Shown in pieces: positions 50,561 to 60,936 of a stretch of DNA of 64,000 nt (its first letter is position 1; each line of letters starts with the position of its first letter). A program made the translations under genes and the position numbers. Under the pieces are notes generated by a model. It was given only the letters and a program-made list of their open reading frames with translations, searched no databases and was not told the DNA's origin. The DNA comes from Vespa crabro (Eukaryota; Arthropoda; Insecta; Hymenoptera; Vespidae): NCBI RefSeq assembly GCF_910589235.1, contig NC_060960.1, forward strand, positions 5,405,339-5,469,338, read 5' to 3'.

Positions 50561-50838
50561 GAACGTAAACTGCATATAATGCAGAATTCAATGCTTTACT
50601 TACGTGAATACACGTGTTTCAGATTCGCGGAAGTCAGATAATAGACGCAGTGCGTTTACATAAGGTCGGTTTTCCAAAGTACATGGCCTTAGGTGAATTT
50701 AGACGTCGATTTGCTTTATTATCCAGCGATGTGAACGCCCGACCTGGTAGTCCTGTTGCCGATGAACGTCGTGCGGTCGAAGACATGCTTCTAACCGTTG
50801 ACATTGATCCTGCCTCCTATCGTGTCGGCCAGAGTCAA
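10545..50838 (+). CDS. Myo18A: Unconventional myosin XVIIIa (PDZ-myosin), 3' partial
   Basis: Fourteen exons join in phase for 1322 codons: 10545-10679, 13176-13940, 14026-14493, 25861-25995, 46066-46254, 46451-46627, 47102-47302, 47485-47637, 47830-48413, 48603-49048, 49178-49340, 49502-49676, 50166-50324 and 50623-50838. The order is a Lys/Glu-rich start (MFNFMKKATEKD), a PPLPPKPPKRG proline motif, a Gln/His tract, a PDZ domain (about 373-456), then a myosin motor from about residue 505. This layout with these sequences is specific to class XVIII myosins (vertebrate MYO18A, Drosophila Mhcl), which link actin to membranes and Golgi and have little or no ATPase activity. P-loop GRSGAGKT, switch I NSNATRF and switch II DSPGFQNP are all present in class-XVIII form. 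The last exon ends within the motor. The remainder (FFRAG-like segment, IQ, coiled coil) was not found before 64000. Introns use GT-AG, mostly phase 0. Confidence 0.95.
10680..13175 (+). other. Myo18A intron 1, no gene seen
   Basis: This 2.5-kb AT-rich intron contains a (CA)n run near 11041-11064, poly-A/AAT stretches at 11410-11575 and a long pyrimidine tract before the acceptor at 13175. No open frame resembles a protein. Confidence 0.8.
13176..13940 (+). CDS. Myo18A: Myo18A exon 2, proline motif and Gln/His-rich tract
   Basis: A 255-codon phase-0 exon. It begins VRRSLKIPGRRKEKEK, passes through Thr/Gly-rich linker sequence, a PPLPPKPPKRGILKG motif that could bind SH3 domains, and ends in a His/Gln tract with about 15 consecutive Gln then 7 His. 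It corresponds to the poorly conserved linker before the PDZ domain and is probably disordered. Confidence 0.92.
13761..13918 (+). repeat. In-frame CAR/CAY (polyGln/polyHis) coding repeat
   Basis: About 53 codons, almost all CAA, CAG or CAT. They encode mixed His/Gln blocks at residues 241-293 of the predicted myosin, including Q15 followed by H7. Confidence 0.95.
14026..14493 (+). CDS. Myo18A: Myo18A exon 3, PDZ domain
   Basis: A 156-codon phase-0 exon. The PDZ fold spans about residues 373-456 of the protein. It has a DFGFSLRR carboxylate-binding strand (GFGF-type), VIFAEPGT, GLLPGDRLIEVNGINVDDKS and a final helix EEIIDLIKGSG followed by VTVKV. It closely follows the MYO18A PDZ domain, including the hydrophobic LPEIVPLELPEPRELTIQR lead-in. 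Confidence 0.96.
18820..18897 (+). repeat. (ATCT)n followed by (CTTTCT)n
   Basis: Six or more ATCT tetranucleotides, then about eight CTTTCT hexanucleotides, in intron 3 of Myo18A. Confidence 0.92.
22257..22311 (+). repeat. (ATT)n microsatellite
   Basis: About 18 uninterrupted ATT trinucleotides. Confidence 0.95.
24671..24721 (+). repeat. (CTC)n microsatellite
   Basis: About 17 CTC units. Read as protein this gives polyPro or polyArg, which are artefacts. Confidence 0.95.
25861..25995 (+). CDS. Myo18A: Myo18A exon 4, PDZ-motor linker
   Basis: A 45-codon phase-0 exon between gattcgcag and ACG|gtaagt. It starts VQPVAELSELSRRGG, matching the VQPIPELSELSR segment that follows the PDZ domain in MYO18A. 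It is short and rich in Arg/Gly. Confidence 0.93.
26365..26546 (+). repeat. 182-bp dispersed direct repeat, copy 1
   Basis: Aligned by eye without gaps to 28239-28420 with about 15 mismatches (roughly 92% identity). No terminal inverted repeats or coding capacity are evident. Confidence 0.9.
26671..26753 (+). repeat. (GA)n microsatellite
   Basis: A long GA run with occasional GAAA units. Confidence 0.95.
27402..27443 (+). repeat. (AT)n microsatellite
   Basis: About 21 uninterrupted AT units. Confidence 0.95.
28012..28051 (+). repeat. (CT)n microsatellite
   Basis: Nearly uninterrupted CT run in the long Myo18A intron. Confidence 0.93.
28239..28420 (+). repeat. 182-bp dispersed direct repeat, copy 2
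   Basis: Same length and orientation as 26365-26546, starting TTGCAAGAAT. The copies lie 1.87 kb apart, and the flanks do not align. Confidence 0.9.
31531..31802 (+). repeat. Diverged intronic duplication, copy 1
   Basis: Starts GTTAGTTTATATTTT and includes a block with AATAACCATAGCCAATTTAA. It aligns with 32247-32535 with several indels in the central pyrimidine tract, at roughly 80% identity by eye. Confidence 0.8.
32247..32535 (+). repeat. Diverged intronic duplication, copy 2
   Basis: Second copy of the 31531-31802 segment in direct orientation, with an expanded CT-rich centre. The roughly 445 bp between copies is not shared. Confidence 0.8.
33206..33278 (+). repeat. (TCG)n microsatellite, about 24 units
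   Basis: A perfect CpG-containing trinucleotide run of 73 bases inside an AT-rich intron. Confidence 0.97.
33731..33791 (+). repeat. Compound (CT)n(CA)n(CATA)n repeat
   Basis: CT, CA and CATA runs are adjacent; the open frames across it are artefacts. Confidence 0.9.
34930..34976 (+). repeat. (CT)n followed by (CTGT)n
   Basis: A short CT run passes into about eight CTGT tetranucleotides. Confidence 0.92.
35237..35271 (+). repeat. (AT)n microsatellite
   Basis: About 17 AT units. Confidence 0.93.
36465..36749 (+). repeat. Long (ATGT)n tetranucleotide array
   Basis: Roughly 65 tandem ATGT units, nearly perfect after about 36520, with one ATGC variant near 36633 and imperfect units at the 5' edge. 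All six frames stay open (Cys-Met-Tyr-Val or Thr-Tyr-Ile-His repeats), so the long ORFs here are artefacts. Confidence 0.97.
38335..38372 (+). repeat. (AAT)n microsatellite
   Basis: About 12 AAT units. Confidence 0.9.
38499..38542 (+). repeat. (AT)n microsatellite
   Basis: About 21 AT units. Confidence 0.93.
40081..40146 (+). repeat. 33-bp tandem duplication, AT-rich
   Basis: Two copies of a 33-bp unit starting TAATATTAATATATATTG, followed by the beginning of a third, just after an (AT)n run. Confidence 0.85.
40800..40851 (+). repeat. (GA)n microsatellite
   Basis: About 25 perfect GA units. They lie about 1.5 kb upstream of the possible alternative first exon at 42386. Confidence 0.95.
41879..41904 (+). 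repeat. (CATA)n microsatellite
   Basis: Six CATA units. Confidence 0.9.
42386..43276 (+). CDS. Myo18A: Probable alternative first exon of Myo18A (PDZ-less isoform N-terminus)
   Basis: A 297-codon open frame starts at ATG 42386, six codons after an in-frame TAA (42365), so the start is well bounded. It ends at GTCGAG|gtagga in phase 0. Read through the donor, it stops 20 codons later. The frame is not made of simple repeats. It encodes a basic, Ser-rich protein starting MPRRNEDEIDKDD, with ESWADTLRGGLVDDKIRRME and VVEWEELLEMALAKKMARGG as the most ordered-looking, helix-prone segments. There is no signal peptide or membrane span. It sits in the 20-kb intron just before the motor exons, and splicing to 46066 would keep frame (MTPLNVE|ARSEEHLAQ). 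Vertebrate MYO18A and fly Mhcl have isoforms lacking the PDZ region from internal promoters, which supports this reading. The N-terminal sequence itself matches nothing I recognise. A nested independent gene is the alternative. Confidence 0.7.
43277..46065 (+). other. Myo18A intron 4, last part
   Basis: 2.8 kb between the possible alternative first exon and the first motor exon. A more complex patch at 43930-44110 has a minus-strand open frame ending in a GTAAGG donor-like site. The rest is AT-rich. No supported gene. Confidence 0.65.
46066..46254 (+). CDS. Myo18A: Myo18A exon 5, start of motor region (SH3-like subdomain)
   Basis: A 63-codon phase-0 exon. EEHLAQEQAWLTSERIWLLH corresponds to EEAWNETEKVWLVHRDGF in MYO18A, followed by LTTSGEELLVDEEDVEK, the small N-terminal beta-barrel of myosin heads. 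This is the presumed common acceptor for both N-termini. Confidence 0.95.
46451..46627 (+). CDS. Myo18A: Myo18A exon 6, motor (LNESSVLHILRQRY)
   Basis: A 59-codon phase-0 exon. It has the conserved myosin motif LNESSVLHILRQRYASNLIH, then TYAG and the NPVAPLAIYSEK strand leading to the ATP pocket. Confidence 0.96.
47102..47302 (+). CDS. Myo18A: Myo18A exon 7, motor P-loop
   Basis: A 67-codon phase-0 exon. It reads MFRGCKSEDMPPHIYAMAQS, then LGRSGAGKTTNFKHALHYLV with the Walker A P-loop at about residue 664. Conventional myosins have GESGAGKT; here Glu is replaced by Arg, while human MYO18A has Ser. Confidence 0.97.
47402..47475 (+). repeat. (CT)n and (CTTT)n microsatellite
   Basis: It occupies most of the pyrimidine tract before the acceptor at 47484 of Myo18A exon 8. 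Confidence 0.92.
47485..47637 (+). CDS. Myo18A: Myo18A exon 8, switch I region
   Basis: A 51-codon phase-0 exon. It contains VLEAFGNSRT and NSNATRFTQLFSLDFDQSGQ. Switch I is NATRF (about residue 717) instead of the conventional NSSRFGK, matching the class-XVIII NATRFSQ form. Confidence 0.96.
47830..48413 (+). CDS. Myo18A: Myo18A exon 9, upper 50 kDa subdomain
   Basis: A 584-nt exon ending in phase 2. It includes FHAIYRLLAGAEGALRKELH, AGIYHLSCASAVKAG, and a linker with TPNTPRPALRTPSPTEQ, an expanded surface loop rich in Pro/Thr. It ends in GLYSEVFHCVAALINK. Confidence 0.95.
48603..49048 (+). CDS. Myo18A: Myo18A exon 10, switch II and lower 50 kDa subdomain
   Basis: A 446-nt exon. Switch II reads DSPGFQNP (about residue 952), followed by FEDLCHNYLQERLQLLFHHT as the relay-helix region. 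A variable acidic loop (DVDYEDDYDEDG) follows, then GLLWLLDEETVCPGGSDETF and LFSYYGDRG. Confidence 0.96.
49178..49340 (+). CDS. Myo18A: Myo18A exon 11, motor
   Basis: A 163-nt exon entering in phase 1 and leaving in phase 2. It encodes NNQFVLQHLLGTNPVLYTAT and GWLKATRENSV, matching the VEYNVTGWL segment of myosin heads. Confidence 0.94.
49502..49676 (+). CDS. Myo18A: Myo18A exon 12, loop 2 region
   Basis: A 175-nt exon following a tatag acceptor. Reads EDVSILFVSARGAG, SMPGLEGSQSLRRASSIRRT and RKNVCLQVKFTV. The basic Arg/Ser loop corresponds to the actin-facing loop 2. It ends at GTT|gtgagt, phase 0. Confidence 0.94.
50166..50324 (+). CDS. Myo18A: Myo18A exon 13, motor
   Basis: A 53-codon phase-0 exon. 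DGLIETLRRTRLKFIHCLLP corresponds to [20 protein letters not shown] in MYO18A, then a variable insert ending INVPLLRSQ. Confidence 0.96.
50503..50559 (+). repeat. (AT)n microsatellite
   Basis: About 28 AT units, 63 bp before Myo18A exon 14. Confidence 0.95.
50623..50838 (+). CDS. Myo18A: Myo18A exon 14, motor up to converter
   Basis: A 72-codon phase-0 exon. IRGSQIIDAVRLHKVGFPKY, EFRRRFALL and DERRAVEDMLLTVDIDPASY match the SH1-helix to converter part of myosin XVIII. It ends at YRVGQSQ|gtgagt, just before the expected FFRAG strand. Confidence 0.95.
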
Positions 50839-51646
50839 GTGAGTAGACACTTTATTCTTCCTTTCCATTATAATCGCAAGGGAGAAAAAAAAATACGCAA
50901 TTTTTTTCCATCTTTCCCTTTCTTTTTTTTCCTTTTTTATTTATTTATTTTTTACGTTCAAGAGAAATGCTTTTACGAGAAAATACATCCGTTAAACGAT
51001 AACTCAACAAATCTAATGGTAATGGTGTCTTGATAATTTAACAAGAAACTCATTGAAATATTGATCGAACGAAATCATGATTCGAAATATAAGAGATATC
51101 TATGAAAGAAAATAGGTGTGGCTATTTACACTTATAGTTACATATGTAAGAGTATTATATACATAAGTAGATATATGTATCTATAATCTTTACATACTTA
51201 TTCTAAGTAGTTTTAATGGCCCGCCTTAATCGTTCCTTTATCTCTCTTTCTCTTTTATGAAATTACCTTCTCTAACGGTATTTGTCGAACGTTCATCTTT
51301 CTAATAATAGTTCTCTCCCGATCATAGCCATAGACCCCTCACGACCACGCTGCACGTACGAACGTTTATTACGATGAATTCTTGATCTTTGATAGTAATT
51401 ACCCGGAGTCAGAGTTGGGAGAGGACTTTCTATCAACGGCGTTAATGTTCTTATACATACATCGTATTGTACTTCCTGTATGCGTTAAGCGTTAACGCTT
51501 ATGCTTTCACTGAGGATGAAAGGAGTCATTTAAATGACATTCATAAGAGAAAACGTACGTGTGTATATTTTTCAAGCCGCAAATCGTACGGTCATGTGAT
51601 CTTTTATGATCTTTTGAAATTATACATTGTCCGAATTTTTTTCTTC

Positions 51647-51650
<4 letters not shown>

Positions 51651-51689
<39 letters not shown>
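51651..51689 (+). repeat. Poly-T run
   Basis: About 39 consecutive T. Confidence 0.95.
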
Positions 51690-51692
<3 letters not shown>

Positions 51693-51829
51693 TAATAATA
51701 ATGATCATTGGTTTAAAACATGAAAATCGCAGTACTATGAATGAATCGTCAATTTATTCATAAATTAGCTAATAATATCGTATATATCTGAAATGATTAG
51801 TTTTCGAGACAATATTTATTAATTTTTGT

Positions 51830-51830
<1 letters not shown>

Positions 51831-51925
<95 letters not shown>
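51831..51925 (+). repeat. (CT)n microsatellite
   Basis: Nearly 95 bases of CT dinucleotide with two or three TTTC interruptions. Confidence 0.95.
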
Positions 51926-51927
<2 letters not shown>

Positions 51928-52520
51928 GATTTTCATTGTAGGAGAAAAATTATTCTGACGGTATAAAAAAGAAAGCTATATTTATCAATATTTTTTGATC
52001 AGATCGATACACATTTTTTATCATTGTAAATTTCATCAGGATAAAATATTTCTTTTTATGAGATGTAATGTATTTATTATAGTATTTTTGAGAATTTTAA
52101 CAAATTAAGTTTTTTCTCCAAAAAAAGTCAGTTAGATCCTTGAGCTATCTGAAATATCTGACCATAATGTTTTAATCGAAAAATATCGTATATGCAATTC
52201 AAGATAATTTTGTTTAAAATGATCTGTATAAATTTCAAGTCAATCGGATAAAAATTCATTGAAATGTGTGTACATTCAATTAGAAAAAATGTACTTTTGA
52301 AGAAAATTCATCTAAACTTTAGTATATGTAAAAATGACCTCATGCAATTCCACGATAATTCCTTTAATACTTCGAATTTTTATGTAATTATTTAATGTCA
52401 AGCATTGAGAAAGAAGAAGATTTAATATTTTTTTTAACCATCACACAGTAATTTTTCCTCTTTAACTTTTTTCATTGAGAATTACTCCAATTTATAATGT
52501 AAACAAATTATTTCCATAGA

Positions 52521-52553
<33 letters not shown>

Positions 52554-54458
52554 TGGAAATCTAATTTAAAAAATTTTAACTAAAAAACAAATATTAATAA
52601 ATAAAAACAAATGAATAATAAGTTAATACATTTTCGCGTTTGCTTTAAAACTTGAAATTACATTATAAACGAAATATTGAAATAGATATTGTTTAAAACG
52701 ATAAATAGATTTTACGAATCGTTGTCAAAACTCATATTCTGATGTCGATTATTTCAACTTATAAAAATTATTTAAATTATTCTTGAAAGACTATATGAAA
52801 TCCTTTTTTTATTCTTCATATTTCTAATCGAGAAGATAAAAAAACTCAGGGAGAAGAAATACAGGGATTACAAAAGAGTATTCGAGTATTCATGGTATAA
52901 ACTGAAGATTGTATGGGAGATGGAAGAAGGTAAAGTGCCAGTCAAAGGAGGTCGCACGCGCATTAGTCTTTTCGGAGTTTCGCCTGCGGAAATACTGCCA
53001 TCGCGAGTCGCTTTCCAAAAGGTTGATGTACGCTCGTAGATCGTATTCTCTGACACAGGTGCCACGAGTTGGCTTACTGCGAATTGAGTCTTGCTGTATG
53101 TGTGTGTGTGTTTGTATGTGTGTACGTGCGCGTGCGTATCTCTGTATGCATGTATACACATGTGTACGTATGCATATGTATTAAATGTATGCACATATAC
53201 AATCAGAATGATTTCTCTGTACATATCATGCACTCATCTTATCTCATCTATACGCATCGAGGGCGAAACGGGAAGAAACTCGATTTTTCTCCCACCCGCT
53301 TTTACAACTGTTTCGCATAAACTAATGCTTCCCACTTTGCGTTGAATCGCGGATTAACTCGATTCCGGATGATGGAAAGTGGGAAAAATTGTAGGACTCA
53401 TTGATATTTTCTTTAGATTATTCTTTCAGAGACGATAGTATATATATATTAAACAATTGGCAAAAGAAGTGTTGAGTTGTCAATAGAAATGTCTATTAAT
53501 TTTGATTGTGAATTTTCAATCGAAATCTTTATAGTTTTTATACCGATGAAAGTCGTTTTATTTTCCGATCTTTTACTTATGTTGTTTTTTTAATATTGTT
53601 GCTTAATTTGGAGAAATTTAATTAATCACAACAGATTTAACGATTGTAACGTTTTTTTTTTTTTTTCTTTTTTTTTTTAACACAATCATATCCGACGGAT
53701 AAGTATAAATGTGGAATTTTAATAAGAAATCCGTGGTGTATATAAAAAAAAAATTATGAAAGATTATTAGATAAGAATATATTGATTGGTACAATATTTG
53801 ATAAGACAAATGAAACAACTTTAATTTATTATATTCGAAGAAATAACTTTCAACGTGAAATGTTTTAATATTATCGTATCTCTATTTATATTTTTATATT
53901 TTCTTTTCTTTTTTTTTTCTTTTTTTTTTTTTTTTTTTCGTCGAACGAATCAACGAATCATTATGTTCGTTCATGTTCGAACGAAAAAGAGAATAAACAT
54001 CAGTTCGTTTCTTCGACACTATCTCGATGCATATTCTAAAAATACATTGACTCAAACGACTTTTAGTTTGGCAGATGAGCAAAGCTTTCACTTAGCAAGT
54101 GTAAAGCAGCTAATATAAGCGGTAATATAAGCGAATCCCAGTTTTGTTCGAAAGGCCTCCTATGTAAATCCAGTTTGATGGAAGAGAAGTCGGTAAACTG
54201 GCTGCCGTGCGTGACCCGCGTGTATCTCGAGCGCGAGCTATTTAACGAGAGCACCGTCATTGGCCGAGATTTCTTTTCCATTCGCAAGAGACTCCTCCAA
54301 CCCAGATCACGATCTTTAAACTAGGTGTCCGATTTCATTGAAATTCCTCCTAAACATAGGAACCACTATTCGCTCTATACATTTTTTTTCTTTTCTTTTC
54401 TTTTTCTTCAATTTCTCTTATTGTTAATCATGATCTTTTTCGTTTTCGTTTTCTTTTC

Positions 54459-54512
54459 TTCTTCTTCTTCTTCTTCTTCTTCTTCTTCTTCTTCTTCTTT
54501 TTCTTCTTCTTT
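54459..54512 (+). repeat. (TTC)n microsatellite
   Basis: About 17 TTC units. Confidence 0.92.
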
Positions 54513-55501
54513 AACAACGAAAGTGAAAATAACAAAAATTTGCGGTTTAATAATATTTACAATAATACATTAAACGAAAAATTTGTTTCAACGTTACTAT
54601 AATTAATCAAACAATTCAATATTAATTTAATTAATTAATTATTAATAAGAAATAATTTATTTCTTATTGTATTAAAAATTGAATATATAATATCGATATA
54701 TCAACAAATATCATCTATTGTAAGTAAAAACAAATTATATATTGGATTATAAAAACAATGCAATGGATCATATACGATTAATAACAATTGATTGATTAAT
54801 TTTCATAAATTTGATAGGTTCACTTTCTTTCTTTCTTTTTTTTTTCTTTTTTTTTTTTATTCCGATGAATCTGGCGCGCAAGTTCAAATTGTATTTTATA
54901 AAAGTACACAGGGCACTTAAGGATTTGCGTATTCACAGTTATGTAAAGGAATAAAATCGTTTTAAGATACGCAAAGGAGAAACAAATTCTTCGAATTATT
55001 ATTATATTATATTATATTACCACGCAGTGCTTGGTTACGAGCTTGGTTCGTTGACTTTTTTTTACGGTTCGGCGCGTACACTCGTGTTTCCCTTTGCATT
55101 TGCATTTGCACCGCTGTTCTTTTTTCCTTTCCTTTTCTGTCTCCTTTTGTTTTTTTTTTTATATTTATTTATTTATTTTTTCTTCTTTTTTTAAATTTCC
55201 TTATGACTTTTATCTTCCTGTCCATTCAGCTCATTTTTCTTTTCTTTTTAGTTTTATATTTTTTTTATATACTTTATCTGTTACCGTCCAATAAATCGTA
55301 TCTTTAATTTCACATTACTATGATTTCTTTCTATTTTTTTATTTATTTTTATTTTTTTCATTTTTTTTATTTTTTTATTTTTTTCGTTAATTAGACTAGT
55401 ATTAGATTAGTATTCATCTTATCATCTGTTTTTCTTCATTATATCAAGTCTATTTGAATTTTAAATTCATGTTTCTCGATAATGAATACTTTTTATTAAT
55501 C

Positions 55502-55510
55502 TTATTATTA

Positions 55511-55568
<58 letters not shown>

Positions 55569-55578
55569 CATTATTATT
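55502..55578 (+). repeat. (ATT)n microsatellite
   Basis: About 25 ATT units with a GTT interruption. Confidence 0.95.
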
Positions 55579-56271
55579 GTTTTTATTGTTGTTGTTGTTA
55601 GAAATATTAATACTTTTGTTAATTAGCTCGTTAATCTTTTTATTAATTTTATCATCTCCTTTTCTCCCAGATAAACTCGAAACTTTCTCAGATAATACTC
55701 GAAGTTTCTCGCAGATCGATAACGAATATTTTTTAGTAATAACAGTCATTATCGTGTTTTATCGCATGTGGAGCATAATATCAACTGATAAAAAAAAAGA
55801 ACAAAAATTAAACGATTGAGAGATAAGGAAATGACTACGTCAAATTAACATGATCCATGTGTGTCTACAAACCGAAATGTACTTGGACTACTTTAATGCG
55901 TACACGCGATTGATCTTCAATCGTTCGTTCGATTCCATAGGTGGCCATCGTACAGACTTTCGAGTTCTAAACTGGGACGACTTTCATGCTAACTTCTTCC
56001 TCTTTTTTTCCTTCCTCTTTTATTTTACCTTTTATAGTTCGTAAAATTCGATCGACGCTAAATTTAGAGTAATAAAAAAAAAAAAAAAAAAAAATTCGAT
56101 TCCAACGACAGCGTTACTACTTCTTGAACTTTCACAATTTTACACTTTTCTTTTCTTTTTATTTTTCTCTTCTTTTTAATCTTTTTCCTTCGATGCATTC
56201 AATGAACTAGAAAAAATATATAGAACTAGGAAAAACTAGAAAACTATAAAGAACTAAACGAAAAAAAGAAA

Positions 56272-56348
56272 AGAAATAATTTTAATGGCACGTATTAAAT
56301 TGATAAAAGAAGAAATAATTTTAATGGCATGTATTAAATTGATAAAAA
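56272..56348 (+). repeat. 39-bp tandem duplication
   Basis: Two head-to-tail copies of a 39-bp unit starting AGAAATAATTTTAATGGCA, differing by a single substitution before the terminal A-run. Confidence 0.9.
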
Positions 56349-59300
56349 AAAAAAAAATTATATTATTTCGATATCCAGTAGCAAAAGAACAATTAATTTT
56401 AATACATGTTGATCTACAGTATTGCGAAACTATATAATAATATCTTTTTCGTTATTTTTTTTTCTTTCTTTTGTATTTCTTTCTTTTTTTCTTCTTTTTT
56501 CTTTTTTCCCCCGAAACAGTAAGTCGACTCGATAATTTCTACGGTATACTTCTCGAAAGTGAAATGTAACAAATTTCGAAAGTGTATTCCGAGCACTTCG
56601 ACAGTCGACTGAAATGCGATAGGGAAAGTTTAAAAGAGACGTTCGTTCTCTTTCGATTATTCTAATCGTTCTAAGAGGAGGAACATACACGATCTTATAG
56701 TCTACGAAATTGGATGATCCGGTGAGCGTGACGAATGAAATTGAGACGAATGATAGGATAGGATACTCGCGGATCTTATTTTAAATGAAAGTAAAACTTA
56801 TTGGTACGAACGATAGGGAAGATTAAATTGTTAGAATCGGATCAATGTACTTACTTACTTAGATAATGTAAGTAAGTGCACGCGCGCACATATATTTGTG
56901 TACATTGGTAAAGAACTTGAATCTTATTCGAGAGGGTTACTACTCGCACGGAAAAGGCCAACTTTCTCTTTGAATCAATTCGATAATGATTCCGTTATCG
57001 GCCAAAGGGCGAAAGAGCGAAATCGTTTGCTTCTTGAGTGGCTCGACTGCTTTCGAACATTCACGAAATCGTCCAGACTTCATTTTCTTTCTGAATATAA
57101 TGGATCAAAATGAGATCATTTTTTTGTCATACAAATTTCTTTCAGATTTTTTTTTTTTGTTCTTCTTAAACAAAATATATAACGGATGTATATAAATGAA
57201 TAATTGCAGAAATTGTACAAACTTGTGATATTTTATTTTTGTCATTTCGAATTTTTTTTTTTTTTTTACAAACAAATTTTTTACGCATTTGTTATATCGG
57301 AAATTGTGGCTTATACATTTAGTTACTTAGATTATGTTTAAAAAATTTACATTTTTATTTTATTTATTTATTTATTTATTTTTTCTTTCTACATATAATT
57401 ATTGATGAGGCATATAATTTTATAAAGATATTTTTGAGGTTTAACATAATGAAAATTGATTATTATCTTTTATAATATTCTATCTGCATTATATTCTAAT
57501 AATATTAATTATTCTAATAATAATAATTCGAAGAATGTTCTATCTATATTATACAAATGTAGGTAAAAATAATTCTGTAATTTCCTCTCATGTTTATATT
57601 AAATAAATTTATTTTTATAATTCATTATTATTACTAGAAATAAATAAATATTTAATATAAAAATTTTCATAACATTCTTTAAAAGATACAATTCAACCGT
57701 AGAATATTTTTTTTATATCTTTTTTATATATTTTTTATTTTTTGAAGGTAGTTTGATAGATCTCATAAAAAATATTTATCCTCTTTTCTTCTTAGTTCAT
57801 CCATAAATATCAAAGCAAATTCAAAAGTGAAGAAAAATTTTAAAATAATTTTATCACTTTCAAATAAATTTAATTTTTCATATTAAAACACAATATTATT
57901 TGAATAAAAATTTGTATGCCCATGAATCAGGGATATTTCACGAAATAAATGAAGTCCATTCTCTCGATCGTACAATTCAAATACTTCTTCCCAACACTTT
58001 TGTTCTCATGGTAGGCAAAAGCTACGGTCTCGTTGAAAGGAACAATGTAGTCACCCTTATGAAAGAGTGGTAGATCATAATGGTAGTAAATATCGGCTTT
58101 TATGACGAAAGCGAAGAACCATTATTCGCTCTAAAAGTTTCGATTTCGTGAAGAAACTCGCGGATTTTTCGGCTATCAAAATGGAGAAAAGTAGATGCGA
58201 ATAACTTCGAAGAAAAAAAAGAAAAAAAAGGACATGCACGTAAAACTTTCTCATGGCCCACATTCGTGCCACTGCATTTCATCTAACTTTCTGTTCGTCA
58301 GAACAGGTAATCTTCCATACTTGGCCCTACGATTCACGAAAGTGCACCTTCCTTGAATTGTTGGCCTGTTTCATTTGGTCACGCATATTTCTTATAAAAT
58401 GAAAAAGAAAAAAAGAAACTTGTTCTTTTTTTATTTATTTATGTATTTTATTTTATTTTTTTTTATTAAGTTTAAATTCGTCCTCTTCTCTTAATTGTAT
58501 GTAAGACGTAATTTTTAATTTGAATATCTCATTTGTACATTTTATTATAGTTACGAAAATAATTCCTCCATGTTGTTTTACGGACAGCCATCTTTTTCTT
58601 TTTGATCGTAACTACGAACAATCATTTTGAATTGAAATTTTTTTCGAATGATCGATTTGACGTAATTGAAATCGAATGATCGAAAGTAAACTCGTTCATT
58701 GACTGAATTATAACGAAGATATAACGAGTAAGGAGAATTTGTAAGGTTTGTTCTGAAACCACCGTAATTATGTTCGCCATGTCTAATTGATAGGATCCTT
58801 TTTTATCTCTCTTTAAGGTGTTTGCGACAACTCTTAAGTTATGTGAATGTCTGTATGAAAGAACTGGTACCGGCACGAAGAAATAACTTTTTCTTGCAAT
58901 ATGGCCGCCATGTTAGCCAGTAACAGTGCAAACTACTATGTCTCTTCTGTGGGCATCCGCACTTGCTTTCGTTTCTTCCTCTTCCTTGACACTGAGGCTA
59001 AGCGCCTTCCTCGTGCCAAAGTCGTTTTCTCGGACCATAAATCTCTCCTCGATCGACGTTCTTTTATTTTTATTCCGATCATTTTCTTGTTTCTTTTTTT
59101 CTTCTTTTTCATATTTTAACGAGGATTTTAATTTGACAATCAAAAAGAAAGAAAAAAAAAAGAACAAAATAATACATTTCTATTAAATTACTATAATATT
59201 TTTTTACCATAATCCATTTGTCTTAATAACGGATATTTGAAAAACAGCTCATACGTTATTACTCTTAATTTATTTGATTTTACGAATACCTCTCAGTTAA

Positions 59301-60835
59301 TAGATTTTTTTTCCTTTTTGATAATTACGATTATAGTAATCGTACGAATTAATTATTATTACCTTTGTATTGCCATCGATTTGAAAAGAATAGATACCAT
59401 TAGATAATTAAATAAAAGTGAAATAAGTTCCTAGATTTCTAAAGAAAATATAACATATGTGTGTATGTGTGTATAGCAAAATACAGTTACACACAGAAAT
59501 GAAGGAAATAGAAACAGAAAGGAATAAGCATTAGAACGAGATATATTTCATGTATATGAGTAATGATTACGTCAGGCCATAACGAATATAGACAAAGTTT
59601 ATTTGTGCGTATGCCCAGTTATCGCTTAATGACGCGACGTCGGTATAGCTCTTTTATGTGTCCCTCTGCATATAAACCAACGACTTGCACTCGATAACCT
59701 CGGTTAGTCGAACGTTTCTTCCATGGTTGTCTCTCTATAATATAATAATGTCTGTATTTTGTATCATTTATTTTTCTTTTTTATAGCGAGCGTTCCAGAA
59801 ATCATTAGCTCTCAAATTAATGTAATAAAATTCAACTGAAATTTTCATAATTAAAATAAAATAAAATAATATAGAATTAATTGTAAATCAATTAATAACG
59901 AGAAAAAGGATATTATCGATTAATTTATTTAAAAAATTATATGATATAGGATATAAATTATGCGAGTAATTCAGTAAATTTATCCATTTGATAAATTTAT
60001 GAGGATAATTAAAGAAAGTAGCCTATACTCGATGCGTATACTTCGAAGAATTCAATTCTCGAGGTATCCGGGGTAACCTTTCCGCAACGGAAGTGAGACC
60101 GCTGGTCGTACTCGCGCATGCCACTTCAAACACGTATATGTGTATGTGTTTGGAATTATAAATGAAGATTGTACGATCGGCCAAAGCTAATATATACTAC
60201 GAATTATGGCGCCAAAGAGAAACGATACAACTATGCACAAGGTCGATAATACTAACGGCTTTTCTAGTGAAGGAATTATGACAAAATTAAAAAAACAAAT
60301 CTAATAAAACGTTTATTGTTGTTATTGTTGTTATTATTATTATTATTTTTTTTTCCTTTTTCTCGAAGTTTTATATCAGGATTTCATCAAAATCAATTTC
60401 CATTCGATTGCGCGTTTAGGATTTTGTAATGCACTTTTTGATTATCACACATTATTGTAAATTCGTATATATATTTTTAATATATTTAGGATATTGTATT
60501 ATTATCGATTTGATGATATTATTATTGAAATTATTATGACTATTTCTTGATGCCACATTTACATGATTCCTTTCGATCTCTTTGAACTAATATTTCCATC
60601 AATTTTATCTGAAATTTTCTCTCAGATAGATCAATAAAGAGATCAATTAATATTGTAATACCACAATACTCTAGTCATTTATTTTAATTTTTATGTTAAT
60701 AATAATAATCCATTTCTCATTGAACAATTTATTTATAATGTTTATACAATATTTTTGTGCGTCGGATTCATTCTTAAAAATGCCTTAAAGGACCGAGACG
60801 ACTTTTGCAGTGAAGAAAATATATCCATGAAATTA

Positions 60836-60837
<2 letters not shown>

Positions 60838-60900
<63 letters not shown>

Positions 60901-60936
60901 TAATAATAATAATAATAATAACAATAATAATAATAA
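60838..60936 (+). repeat. (AAT)n microsatellite
   Basis: About 32 AAT units with two AAC variants. Confidence 0.95.

Noticed and set aside
52868..53233. 121-codon minus-strand frame with THAHVHTYKHTHTY
   Set aside because: Part is a CA/GT repeat translation. The unique part (52900-53070) has several open frames and no recognisable domain.
58820..58890. Minus-strand segment reading KLFLRAGTSS, reminiscent of the myosin FFRAGTLARLE motif
   Set aside because: It is on the opposite strand to Myo18A, the similarity stops after a few residues and no matching splice sites are present, so it is chance.
58901..59119. Open frame starting ATGGCCGCCATG in a more complex patch
   Set aside because: Three frames are open over the same bases, no donor follows the non-repeat part, and no family is recognised.
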